From the NCBI RefSeq assembly GCF_003459505.1, contig NZ_QRWD01000029.1, positions 1 through 10,227 of the forward strand: a DNA stretch of 10,227 nucleotides, read 5' to 3'. The notes beneath the pieces are model-generated. The model had not been told where the DNA came from. It ran no database searches and was given only the letters and a program-made list of their open reading frames with translations. The stretch comes from Collinsella sp. AF20-14LB. GTDB lineage: Bacteria > Actinomycetota > Coriobacteriia > Coriobacteriales > Coriobacteriaceae. Below, piece by piece: positions 1 to 6,374 of this stretch (positions are counted from its first letter, which is position 1; each line of letters opens with the position of its first letter). A program made the translations under genes and the position numbers.

Positions 1-1
1 T

Positions 2-89
2 GGCTTTGTAAAGCCGTTTGTCTCCACCCGCGTAGCGGGTGGTTTAAAGCTGGCCGCTGCGCGGCCAGCAGACTAAAGTCTTGAATCAA
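2..89 (+). mobile_element. Hairpin-rich end resembling an IS200/IS605-type right end (possible omega-RNA 3' part)
   Basis: Four consecutive perfect stem-loops are visible: 2-7/10-15, 24-31/35-42 (8 bp, 3-nt loop), 49-57/61-69 (9 bp, 3-nt loop) and 70-73/78-81. The last is followed at 86-89 by TCAA. IS200/IS605 elements are bounded by subterminal hairpins instead of terminal inverted repeats, and TCAA is the right-end cleavage tetranucleotide of IS608. In elements carrying TnpB the same end encodes the 3' scaffold of a guide RNA whose guide lies just outside the element. No tnpA or tnpB is seen; they could lie left of the window on the plus strand. The alternative is a REP-like or other intergenic structured repeat. 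Confidence 0.45.
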
Positions 90-96
90 AATCCCC

Positions 97-124
97 AGGT
101 GCTTTCACTGGAAGCACCTTTTTT
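97..124 (+). terminator. Rho-independent terminator
   Basis: A perfect 8-bp stem (97-104 with 112-119) with a 7-nt loop is followed directly by a run of six T (119-124). It would end transcription entering from the left edge of the window. It sits immediately downstream of the putative IS end, so it may have belonged to the original target locus. Confidence 0.8.
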
Positions 125-154
125 GTACTACACTATCCATGACCTCCTTTCGGT

Positions 155-186
155 GCGCCGTTATTCCTTTTTTGGATTAACGGCGC
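155..186. promoter_or_regulatory. Long inverted repeat overlapping a promoter, possible operator
   Basis: The arms 155-163 and 178-186 are perfectly complementary over 9 bp. After one T-T mismatch (164/177) the pairing continues 165-167 with 174-176, leaving a loop of six T. The right arm covers the putative -35 element of the promoter ahead of the helicase gene. That placement suits an operator for a dimeric repressor, or a transcribed hairpin. The XRE-type regulator at the end of the same cluster is an obvious but unproven candidate ligand. Confidence 0.5.
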
Positions 187-205
187 GTTATCTTTCTGTT
201 ATACT
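177..205 (+). promoter_or_regulatory. Putative promoter of the helicase cluster
   Basis: A -10 box TATACT (200-205) lies 17 bp downstream of a TTAACG -35-like hexamer (177-182). It is the best sigma70-type match between the upstream terminator and the helicase gene. The -35 is embedded in the right arm of the inverted repeat at 155-186, so repressor binding there would block polymerase directly. Confidence 0.45.
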
Positions 206-259
206 TAATAGCGACCGAGGCGTACCCCAAGCGCCTTGTAGAGCAGGAAGATGAACAAC

Positions 260-325
260 ATGCCCCAGAATCTAAACGGTTCGCGTGCATCCCGTTTCCA
301 AAATGGTGCGCGTCATGCCGACTGA
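260..325 (+). CDS. Possible leader peptide overlapping the helicase start
   Basis: A 21-codon frame starts at ATG 260, about nine bases after the purine-rich AGGAAG at 245-250. That is the only good Shine-Dalgarno sequence in this region. It ends at TGA 323-325, a few bases beyond two candidate helicase start codons (ATG 303, ATG 315). The arrangement fits translational coupling of the helicase to an upstream small ORF. The product is polar with several Arg and Asn and resembles nothing I know. It could equally be a chance frame. Confidence 0.2.
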   Translation: MPQNLNGSRASRFQNGARHAD

Positions 326-1685
326 ACCGAAAATCGCAGAAACCCAATCCGCAAGCACGATCGTCGCCCCTCGGCAGGAAACGATTGTCCTGACCGCTTG
401 CATGCGTTCGAAGGACGTTCGCGAGGACGTTCTCCCGATGCTGCTCGAGGATGATTTCGTCAAGTCTGACCATCGTGCGCTGTTCCGCGCCATCCGCGCC
501 ATGCACGAGGCGAACTACCCGATTGACGACGTATCCCTGCTCGACTACCTGAGATCTAACCGTGAGCTGGATGCCGCGGGCGGAGAGCAAGCCGTCGAGC
601 GCATGTTCGAGTCTGACATGCCTCTGCTGTCCTGGCAGACCGCCTACGACGAGCTGATCGATGCCTCGAGGCGCAGGTCACTCGTGACGGCGATGAACGA
701 GATTGAGGCCGAGGCCTACGAGACCCCGACCGATATGAAGGCATTCGTCTCGAAGGTCGAGGGCTCGATCGCACAGGTAGCCGAACGCCGCGATATGCGC
801 CCCTATCGGCACATCTCATCGTTCCTCACCGCAGCCGTGGACGAGGCCAGAGACCTCGATAGCGTCCCCTTGGACTCCACCGTCGTGAACACGGGCTTTG
901 CAACCCTGGACGAGATGCTGGCAGGGCTGCGAGCAGGGCAGCTCATCGTAGTCGGCGCGAGACCTGCCGTCGGCAAGACCTCTTTTGCCCTCACCCTCGC
1001 GCTGAACGCCGCCCGCCAGGGGGTGAAGGTCGGCATCTTCTCGCTCGAGATGTCAGGCAAGGAACTTGCCCAGAGAATCATCTGCGCCGAATCAGGCGTC
1101 TCGATTTCCCATTTCCGCATGGGAGCCATTCCCAAGGCTTCATGGGATGCCATCGCGGCCGCCTGCTGCGACATCCCCGGCAACGACATCGAGATCGACG
1201 ACAAGGCGAGCGTCACGATAGGGGACATCCGCGCGACCGCCGCCCGCATGATGCGCGGCGCCGAGCGCGGGCTGATTGTGATCGATTACCTCCAGCTCAT
1301 CTCGTCCGTATCAGATGGCACCAAGTACCAAAACCGCGCAGTCGAGGTCGGCGAGATAAGCCGCCGCCTGAAAGTGCTCGCCAAGGAGCTGGGCGTTCCC
1401 GTTGTCACGCTGGCGCAGTTGAGCCGCCAAGCCGAATCCCATCCGGGGACGCCCCGTCTGGCAGACCTGCGCGAATCCGGTTCCATCGAGCAAGACGCGG
1501 ACACGGTGTTGTTCCTGTCGCGCGACCCGGACGAGATTCAAGACGAGAAATCGGGTTCAAGGCAGGTCATCCTGTCGGTCGCGAAGAACCGCAGCGGCCC
1601 GACGGGCGATATCGACATGCTGTTTGTCCCGACGAGCACGAAATTCTACGAGGTGGGACCTAGGAAGGAGACCCGCGATGACTAA
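285..1685 (+). CDS. dnaB: DnaB-family replicative DNA helicase
   Basis: Hexameric 5'-3' helicase that unwinds DNA ahead of the replication fork; here probably an element-encoded copy. Numbering from GTG 285 (466 aa, typical DnaB length): an N-terminal DnaB-like domain at about 28-125, a linker, then the RecA-like helicase core from about 195. Walker A GARPAVGKTS is at 224-233, the SLEMS motif at 253-257, Walker B LIVIDY at 330-335, the AQLSRQ motif at 377-382, the DLRESGSIEQDAD stretch at 394-406 and the conserved KNRSGPTG at 434-441. All ATPase motifs look intact and no intein interrupts them. The start is uncertain: GTG 285, ATG 303 and ATG 315 are in frame, and none has a good ribosome-binding site of its own. 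First gene of a cluster; it overlaps the next gene by 8 nt. Walker A has Ala-Val where chromosomal DnaB often has Ser-Met, which suits an accessory helicase. Confidence 0.93.
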   Translation: MHPVSKMVRVMPTEPKIAETQSASTIVAPRQETIVLTACMRSKDVREDVLPMLLEDDFVKSDHRALFRAIRAMHEANYPIDDVSLLDYLRSNRELDAAGGEQAVERMFESDMPLLSWQTAYDELIDASRRRSLVTAMNEIEAEAYETPTDMKAFVSKVEGSIAQVAERRDMRPYRHISSFLTAAVDEARDLDSVPLDSTVVNTGFATLDEMLAGLRAGQLIVVGARPAVGKTSFALTLALNAARQGVKVGIFSLEMSGKELAQRIICAESGVSISHFRMGAIPKASWDAIAAACCDIPGNDIEIDDKASVTIGDIRATAARMMRGAERGLIVIDYLQLISSVSDGTKYQNRAVEVGEISRRLKVLAKELGVPVVTLAQLSRQAESHPGTPRLADLRESGSIEQDADTVLFLSRDPDEIQDEKSGSRQVILSVAKNRSGPTGDIDMLFVPTSTKFYEVGPRKETRDD

Positions 1686-2490
1686 GAAGAAGACCAAGCG
1701 CAAATCCAACAAGATTGTCGGCCGCTGCCTTGAATCGGACGCTCATGCCCAGACAATCGACGAGGGCTTTGCATTCCTCGACCGCCCGATCCTCATGCCG
1801 CGCGAGGCGCTTGCATACCAATGGGCGCTGCGCAATATCGCGCTCGACAACATGCGGATTAAATCGGAGAGCACGCGCGAGGCGGTAGACAACGGGACGA
1901 GCTATTTCTCCGATGGCTCGATCAAGGTGAAGGCGCATATTCTGAGCGGCATCGCAACGGACGTTCGCTTTGCCTCCGATGACCCTGACGCGACCATCGA
2001 CCGCATCATGCTGTCGTTCGTCAAGGTGTACAACGAGCAGGCCCGCAGATGGTGTCCCGTAGATTCCCACCTCTGGCTATTCATCGACAAGCTGACCGTT
2101 CGGCAGGGCGAGGGCTGGGAAGAGCGAAAGAACGGCGAGGGCTTCGGAGTAGCGTTAGGCGACCGCGTCGTATTCCTCGCCGAGGATAGGCTTTATGACG
2201 GACCGAAAGGCATGCGCCGACATGGGGCAGGGGAGTGGTCGGTGTTGTCGTCTCAGCTGATGTACGGGACGAACAACAAGAGGAAAGCCCGCATCAGCGA
2301 GGTTCCCCGCAAAGTGGTAACCGATGGCTACCTGATGTTTCTTACGAAACGAGGCGAGCAGGTCGGTATCGCACTCATGAATAACGAGGAATGGGCGGAA
2401 TGTCAGGAGCGCTGTCAAACGGCGGCAATGAAAGAGCCTTGGAGTCTCGTTGCCTACCTCGAGCAGGCCAAACGGCCCTTAAAGATATAA
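1678..2490 (+). CDS. Hypothetical protein of the helicase cluster
   Basis: 270 aa from ATG 1678. This start is chosen over an upstream in-frame ATG because AAGGAG lies about eight bases before it, and it gives the usual short overlap with the helicase stop. The N-terminus is very basic (MTKKKTKRKSNK), which would suit nucleic-acid binding or a flexible tail. The rest is a mixed alpha/beta-looking soluble protein with no signal peptide or membrane segment. Aromatic and charged stretches occur near residues 120-150. I recognise no family. Coupling to dnaB suggests a replication or helicase-associated role, but that is inference only. Confidence 0.8.
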   Translation: MTKKKTKRKSNKIVGRCLESDAHAQTIDEGFAFLDRPILMPREALAYQWALRNIALDNMRIKSESTREAVDNGTSYFSDGSIKVKAHILSGIATDVRFASDDPDATIDRIMLSFVKVYNEQARRWCPVDSHLWLFIDKLTVRQGEGWEERKNGEGFGVALGDRVVFLAEDRLYDGPKGMRRHGAGEWSVLSSQLMYGTNNKRKARISEVPRKVVTDGYLMFLTKRGEQVGIALMNNEEWAECQERCQTAAMKEPWSLVAYLEQAKRPLKI

Positions 2491-2502
2491 AGGAGATACA
2501 AG

Positions 2503-2802
2503 ATGATCCAAAAGAAAACGCCGCGTTGTTCCCGAGTAGTTTTGGTCGAGCCAACGAGGACCATCTATGGTCACACGATTTTCAAGTTCACGGGCAAAGA
2601 CGGGTGGGCTACCACCGGTTTCATCGAGAGGGAAAAACGGGACGATGGTTCCGTTGTGTGGCGGCCGTATATCCGCTCATCGACGCGGTCCGGGTATTGG
2701 AATGCCGGACCGATGAAGCAGTTCGTTGACGGGTACAAGTCGGAGGAGGATGCCATGGTGGCGCTTCTGGACGAGGCTCAGGAGGTTCTTTGGAGTAGCT
2801 AA
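2503..2802 (+). CDS. Small hypothetical protein
   Basis: 99 aa. The start ATG 2503 follows a clear AAGGAG at about 2490-2495, right after the upstream stop. The stop TAA shares its last base with the ATG of the next gene (TAATG), a typical translational-coupling junction. The protein is soluble and basic at the N-terminus, with many Trp/Tyr/Gly residues in the middle (about 22-72) and a helical acidic C-terminus. That layout suggests a small beta-rich domain. A frame at 2391-2729 overlaps it on the same strand but lacks a comparable ribosome-binding site and looks like a shadow. No family recognised. Confidence 0.75.
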   Translation: MIQKKTPRCSRVVLVEPTRTIYGHTIFKFTGKDGWATTGFIEREKRDDGSVVWRPYIRSSTRSGYWNAGPMKQFVDGYKSEEDAMVALLDEAQEVLWSS

Positions 2803-3608
2803 TGGTCGAGATTGAACCCAACCGGCTGCACAGGCGCTTGAAACGCGCCTTGACGGCCAAAGGCATCTCCCAGCGCGAGCTGGGCAGAAGGATTGGGGCG
2901 ACGCAGGCGAGTGTCTCGCACTATGTGAAGGGAAAGCGCCTGCCGGGAACGGTCGTCCTATACAAAATCTGTAAGGAATTGGATGTCTCAGCGGACTGGC
3001 TGCTGGGACTGAAGCGAAAGGAATCGGACATGAACGACGGCAATTGGATTGATGACGGGATCGTGCCCTACCGCACGGCCGACGACTGCTCCCTGGTCGC
3101 CCGCATCGAGCAGGCGGAAGACGGCTCATTCGAACTGGGAATCCTCGAGGGCGACACCGCCTGCGAGCTGTTCGCCCAGCGGTTCGACTCGATGGATGCC
3201 GCCAAAAAGTATGCCGATGGGATTCTTGACCAGAAGTTGCAAAGGGACAAGGCGATCACGCTTATCGAGGACGGACTGGACGGCGTATTGAGTCCCAACC
3301 TGTCAGACGAGGACTACCTCGCCAGCACATCGCTCGACCGCGATACGATGCGTACGCTGGTCGTACGCATCATGCCGACTTGCACGGGTCCCGCCAACCA
3401 GGAGGTTGCCGTGGCGTTCTCCATTTCAGGGCCCGATGGCATCGAGATGAAGACGGAGCAGGAGCAGGCCGCCTTCGACCTCGCGACCGATCGAGCCGTG
3501 TTCCTCTCCGGTATCTGGTCGGTCTACGCAACGCCGGCGGCTGCGATTGAAGCCGTGAAGGGGCTCATCGCCAAACTTGAAAAAGTCTATCCATCCCTGA
3601 ACCGTTAG
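2802..3608 (+). CDS. XRE-family helix-turn-helix regulator with large C-terminal region
   Basis: 268 aa. Residues about 8-70 form a Cro/CI-type HTH: helices around LKRALTAKGISQRELGRR (13-30), then IGATQASVSHYVKGKRLP as the turn and recognition helix, ending in VSADWLLGL, a hallmark of XRE repressors. Residues 77-268 form a separate acidic, mixed alpha/beta region with no family I recognise and no LexA-type Ser/Lys peptidase motif. Last gene of the helicase cluster, coupled by TAATG to the gene before it. It may autoregulate the cluster through the inverted repeat at 155-186 (inference). An internal ATG at 3030 with AAAGGA upstream could yield the C-terminal region alone. Its stop lies 10 bp from the stop of the convergent gene. 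Confidence 0.85.
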   Translation: MVEIEPNRLHRRLKRALTAKGISQRELGRRIGATQASVSHYVKGKRLPGTVVLYKICKELDVSADWLLGLKRKESDMNDGNWIDDGIVPYRTADDCSLVARIEQAEDGSFELGILEGDTACELFAQRFDSMDAAKKYADGILDQKLQRDKAITLIEDGLDGVLSPNLSDEDYLASTSLDRDTMRTLVVRIMPTCTGPANQEVAVAFSISGPDGIEMKTEQEQAAFDLATDRAVFLSGIWSVYATPAAAIEAVKGLIAKLEKVYPSLNR

Positions 3609-3618
3609 ATAAAACGCA

Positions 3619-4854
3619 CTACCTGTCGGCAGTTTCTCTATCTGTAGCCTCCCTTGTAGCGGCACCTGCCGCCATAAGGGTGGCCTCTTCGTTCTTGCCG
3701 CCCATCATCTCATCAAGAGATTCTTCCTTTTTCTCATTATTCTTATTATTCTCATTGTCCTCGTGCGCGGTGTTCGACTTCTCACGGAGCGCTTTGGCAA
3801 ACTCCCCGATCTTGTCTCGTCCGATGGTCACATAGGTATTCTTACCGCCATCTTCACGGGACAGCTTCAAGTCATACCTTCCATTGAGCATAATTTGGAG
3901 AGAACCCTCATCCGCGGCGCGGTCGAGATATTTGTCTACTACGACCACCTTGGCGGTAAAGCCGCCGAGACCGTAGCCATCGACCGCGACGCCCTTAGGC
4001 ACCGAGAAGGTAACCGAATTGAGCACCTGACCGTATTGATTGGTTTTCGTCTTACCGTCCTTATCGGTCATAGTCTCGCTGTCGACGATGTTGCCGTACG
4101 GGATGATGACCTTCGGATTGTCGAACGTGACATCCTTATCGATCTTCCTGGTTCCGAGATATTGCCCGTTAAAGGGTGTCTTGCCCAGATCAGTCTTCTT
4201 CTCATCGGCCCGGTTCGCACCCGATGCGGTCGCGACCGCCAGCTTTTCAGGTTTCCGACTCGCCGAGATCGCCGGCACAGCGGCATCTCTATCAAATGTC
4301 TTTGCATCCTTGCCCTTCGGGATGTTGATGAGCTCTTCGCAGCATTTCTCGAGGTTTGAGACGAATTCCCCGATTTTATCCTGTCCCACGGTCAGCTCGA
4401 TGGCGCGACCGTCCTTGAAGCCGCTGAGCTTCAAGGGTCGCGAGTCGTTGAAGGAGGCCTGGAGGATACCCGTCTTCTCCGCACGCTCGAGATACTTGTC
4501 GGGATTGATGATCTCGACCCGAAGCCCGTCCATGCTGTAGCCGTCCAGCTCCATCTTGCGCGGCAGGCGGATCACGATTCGCGACATCTCCTGTCCATAT
4601 CGGCTCGTCACGGGCGTCCCGTCTCGACGCACCGCAGCCGTGGAGGAGATGGCGCTCGAGTAGGGGATATTGATGACCGTCTTCTCGATTTTATCCTTTC
4701 GGTCTTTCGAGACGGTGCCGATGACTTGTCCCTTTTGCACGGTCTGCAGATCGGAATCGACTGGATCGATTCTCTTCACGCGACCCAATCCGAGTTTCTT
4801 CAGAAAGTCGAATCCGCCGAGCAAAGTGGTGTTCTGACTATCGTTTTTCGGCAT
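3619..4854 (-). CDS. Hypothetical protein with two copies of a ~110-residue domain
   Basis: 411 aa; the ATG (complement of 4852-4854) is preceded by GGGAGG. Residues about 60-170 and 248-358 are clearly homologous. Both copies contain, in the same order, IPY, a DG turn, YGQ, a Leu/Val-Pro pair, DGY, KYL(E/D)RA, LQ, LKLS and DKIGEF. The region between them (about 171-247) is a Lys/Ala/Ser-rich linker. The tail (about 362-411) is low-complexity, first Asn/Glu/Lys-rich and then Ala/Thr/Arg-rich. There is no signal peptide or transmembrane segment, so it is probably cytoplasmic. Each copy looks beta-rich with a C-terminal helix, but I cannot name the fold. Convergent with the XRE gene and divergent from the ASCH-like gene; transcribed alone. 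No function assigned. Confidence 0.85.
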   Translation of the reverse strand: MPKNDSQNTTLLGGFDFLKKLGLGRVKRIDPVDSDLQTVQKGQVIGTVSKDRKDKIEKTVINIPYSSAISSTAAVRRDGTPVTSRYGQEMSRIVIRLPRKMELDGYSMDGLRVEIINPDKYLERAEKTGILQASFNDSRPLKLSGFKDGRAIELTVGQDKIGEFVSNLEKCCEELINIPKGKDAKTFDRDAAVPAISASRKPEKLAVATASGANRADEKKTDLGKTPFNGQYLGTRKIDKDVTFDNPKVIIPYGNIVDSETMTDKDGKTKTNQYGQVLNSVTFSVPKGVAVDGYGLGGFTAKVVVVDKYLDRAADEGSLQIMLNGRYDLKLSREDGGKNTYVTIGRDKIGEFAKALREKSNTAHEDNENNKNNEKKEESLDEMMGGKNEEATLMAAGAATREATDRETADR

Positions 4855-5052
4855 GATGCCTCCCTAATATCGCAAATCTATTTATCAAGGTATCTACCGA
4901 ACGCGAAATCGAGGCGGGCGGGACGAAAGAAGTCAAACGGCCGGCCGATAATCCTTATCCATATTGACGGGGTGATATACTTTTGTTATCATAAGAGTCG
5001 TAATCGATAGATAGATGCGTTTCCCCAAGTCGCATCGGACAGGAGATTGACG
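4855..5052. other. Divergent intergenic region
   Basis: This is the only spacer between the minus-strand duplicated-domain gene and the rightward cluster. It holds the rightward promoter (separate entry) and a 10-nt palindrome at 4938-4947 (CGGCCGGCCG). It also holds a short stem-loop at 5014-5019/5031-5036 just ahead of the ribosome-binding site of the next gene. A leftward TTGACT hexamer is readable on the minus strand (complement of 4931-4936), but no convincing -10 follows at standard spacing. Confidence 0.5.
4964..4992 (+). promoter_or_regulatory. Sigma70-type promoter for the rightward cluster
   Basis: TTGACG (4964-4969) and TATCAT (4987-4992) are separated by exactly 17 bp and match the consensus at five of six positions each. 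This is the strongest promoter match I see in the window. It would give a leader of about 50 nt carrying the GATGCG/CGCATC stem-loop (5014-5036) and AGGAG at 5041-5045 before ATG 5053. Confidence 0.7.
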
Positions 5053-5577
5053 ATGTCAGATTTCAATAAGCCGCAAATCCGGCTGCATACGGTCAATATG
5101 CGCGAACAGTTCGTGGCCCCTTTGATGGATGGTCGCCTCAAGGCGATAACGCGCCTGAACGGCCGCGGCTATAACGCGGGGGACTACCTACGCTTTAGCG
5201 TGCTGCCGATGCAGTCCTCGGATGTCCAGTTTTCCATGACCACCGACGACGAGCGCGATGCGATCCAGAATCGGTTCTACAGGATCACCTTTGCCATGTA
5301 CGGCAAGGGGCTGAAGGAGGGCTATGTGACGCTCTCATTGGAACTCGTTCGCGAGAAAGCCATCATGGACACCCTCCGTTCCGAGATCGATAGGATGGCC
5401 AACAACGGGCAGAAAGTCGAGAATCCGCTCGACGCCTACGCAGATCTCTTCGACACCGCCTATCCCCAGGGTTATGATTCCCCGTATACGAAACGCCACG
5501 CCCAGCCCAGTCTTGACAGCATCGCCGAGGTAGCCACCGAGGCGGCGTCCAGCACAGAGCGACCGCGCGGCTGCTGA
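5053..5577 (+). CDS. ASCH/DUF3850-like small protein
   Basis: 174 aa. ATG 5053 is chosen over TTG 5047 because AGGAG at 5041-5045 is then seven bases upstream. Residues about 15-98 show a pattern like DUF3850/ASCH RNA-binding-like domains: the FVAPLMDGRLKAITRLNGRGY stretch split as a small helix plus strand, then GDYLRF, and a closing YRITF...GLKEGYVTLSLE strand pair at about 76-97. ASCH domains have a beta-barrel related to PUA and are thought to bind RNA or nucleotides. The tail from about 120 is Ala/Ser/Pro-rich and looks disordered. The family assignment comes from pattern memory only. First gene of the rightward cluster; the next gene starts 16 bp after it. Confidence 0.7.
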   Translation: MSDFNKPQIRLHTVNMREQFVAPLMDGRLKAITRLNGRGYNAGDYLRFSVLPMQSSDVQFSMTTDDERDAIQNRFYRITFAMYGKGLKEGYVTLSLELVREKAIMDTLRSEIDRMANNGQKVENPLDAYADLFDTAYPQGYDSPYTKRHAQPSLDSIAEVATEAASSTERPRGC

Positions 5578-5593
5578 CTTCAAGGAGTGCCCC

Positions 5594-6316
5594 ATGCAAG
5601 CCATCACCCTCTTCCTCTCCGACCCCTATAACGTGGCCGGCATTACCCTGTTCGCCTATATCTATTTCATCGTCTGCAAGCGGATGCTGCACTTCCGCGC
5701 ATTCAATGTTTGGAACGCGAAGACGAACCCGAACGCCTGGTGGCGCTTCGACCGCGGCTCCATCAAGTACGCCTACAGGCATGGGCGCCGCCACATGCCC
5801 AAGAAGATCGAGGATTTCTGCATCATGGTCAACCGCGTGATGTACCGCCGCGAGATTCTCGTGAAGCTCTACGGCGAAGACGGCAACGATCTCCACATGC
5901 CCACCGTCTGGATGAAGAAATCCGATCTGTCGCGCAAGGAGCGCATGACCAAGACGATTAAATGCTGCCCCGTCTCCTCGCCTGACAAGCACGGCTTCGC
6001 GTTCATCACGGAGAAGCACGCCTACATCAGCGCAGTCGAGACCTTGGCGGGTGCGACCCGTCTTGCCGGAAAGCCTTACAAATATGCCTCCCTCGACCAC
6101 TACGAGATGATCCAGATGCCGCAGGAGCTGTTCCTGAAGGACGAGGTCGTCAAAGCCCGCGTCGGGCGCCTGAAGGAGGACCACGCCTTCATCGTCCGCC
6201 ACTACAAGCGTGCAGCCCTGTCGTACCGCCTGGCCTACGGCCGCTGCCTGCCGCTCAAGTACTTCCTGCCCCATTACCAGTACAGTCCGATCAGCCACGA
6301 CATGGCCATCATCTAA
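5594..6316 (+). CDS. Membrane-anchored hypothetical protein
   Basis: 240 aa; AAGGAG at 5582-5587 precedes ATG 5594. One N-terminal hydrophobic helix (about 12-28, VAGITLFAYIYFIV) is followed at once by positive residues (KRMLHFR), predicting a cytoplasmic C-terminal part of about 210 residues. That part is strongly basic and rich in Arg, Lys, His and Tyr, with WW at 49-50 and CC at 124-125. A peripheral nucleic-acid or lipid contact is possible. No known domain recognised. The tight spacing suggests co-transcription with the ASCH-like gene. A long minus-strand frame across this gene is a codon-bias shadow. Confidence 0.78.
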   Translation: MQAITLFLSDPYNVAGITLFAYIYFIVCKRMLHFRAFNVWNAKTNPNAWWRFDRGSIKYAYRHGRRHMPKKIEDFCIMVNRVMYRREILVKLYGEDGNDLHMPTVWMKKSDLSRKERMTKTIKCCPVSSPDKHGFAFITEKHAYISAVETLAGATRLAGKPYKYASLDHYEMIQMPQELFLKDEVVKARVGRLKEDHAFIVRHYKRAALSYRLAYGRCLPLKYFLPHYQYSPISHDMAII

Positions 6317-6336
6317 GCCCTGTCCCCACAGACCCC

Positions 6337-6342
6337 TATAAT
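6337..6342 (+). promoter_or_regulatory. Consensus -10 hexamer before the surface-protein gene
   Basis: A perfect TATAAT lies 33-38 bp before ATG 6375, in the 58-bp gap after the preceding gene. No good -35 hexamer sits 16-18 bp upstream, so it may be a weak or activator-dependent internal promoter. It would give the surface protein expression partly independent of the upstream genes. Confidence 0.35.
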
Positions 6343-6374
6343 CACTTGATATCTAGACCAGATTGGAAACTGCC

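Noticed and set aside
2391..2729. Plus-strand frame of 112 codons across the small hypothetical gene
   Set aside because: It straddles two genes with good starts, lacks its own Shine-Dalgarno and gives a less plausible composition than the 2503-2802 frame.
4040..4540. Plus-strand frame of 166 codons
   Set aside because: It is antisense to the duplicated-domain gene, whose internal homology proves that the minus strand is the coding one.
5363..6298. Long minus-strand open frame (311 codons)
   Set aside because: It lies wholly antisense to the ASCH-like and membrane-protein genes, which have strong ribosome sites and sensible domain patterns. High-GC coding DNA often leaves antisense frames open.
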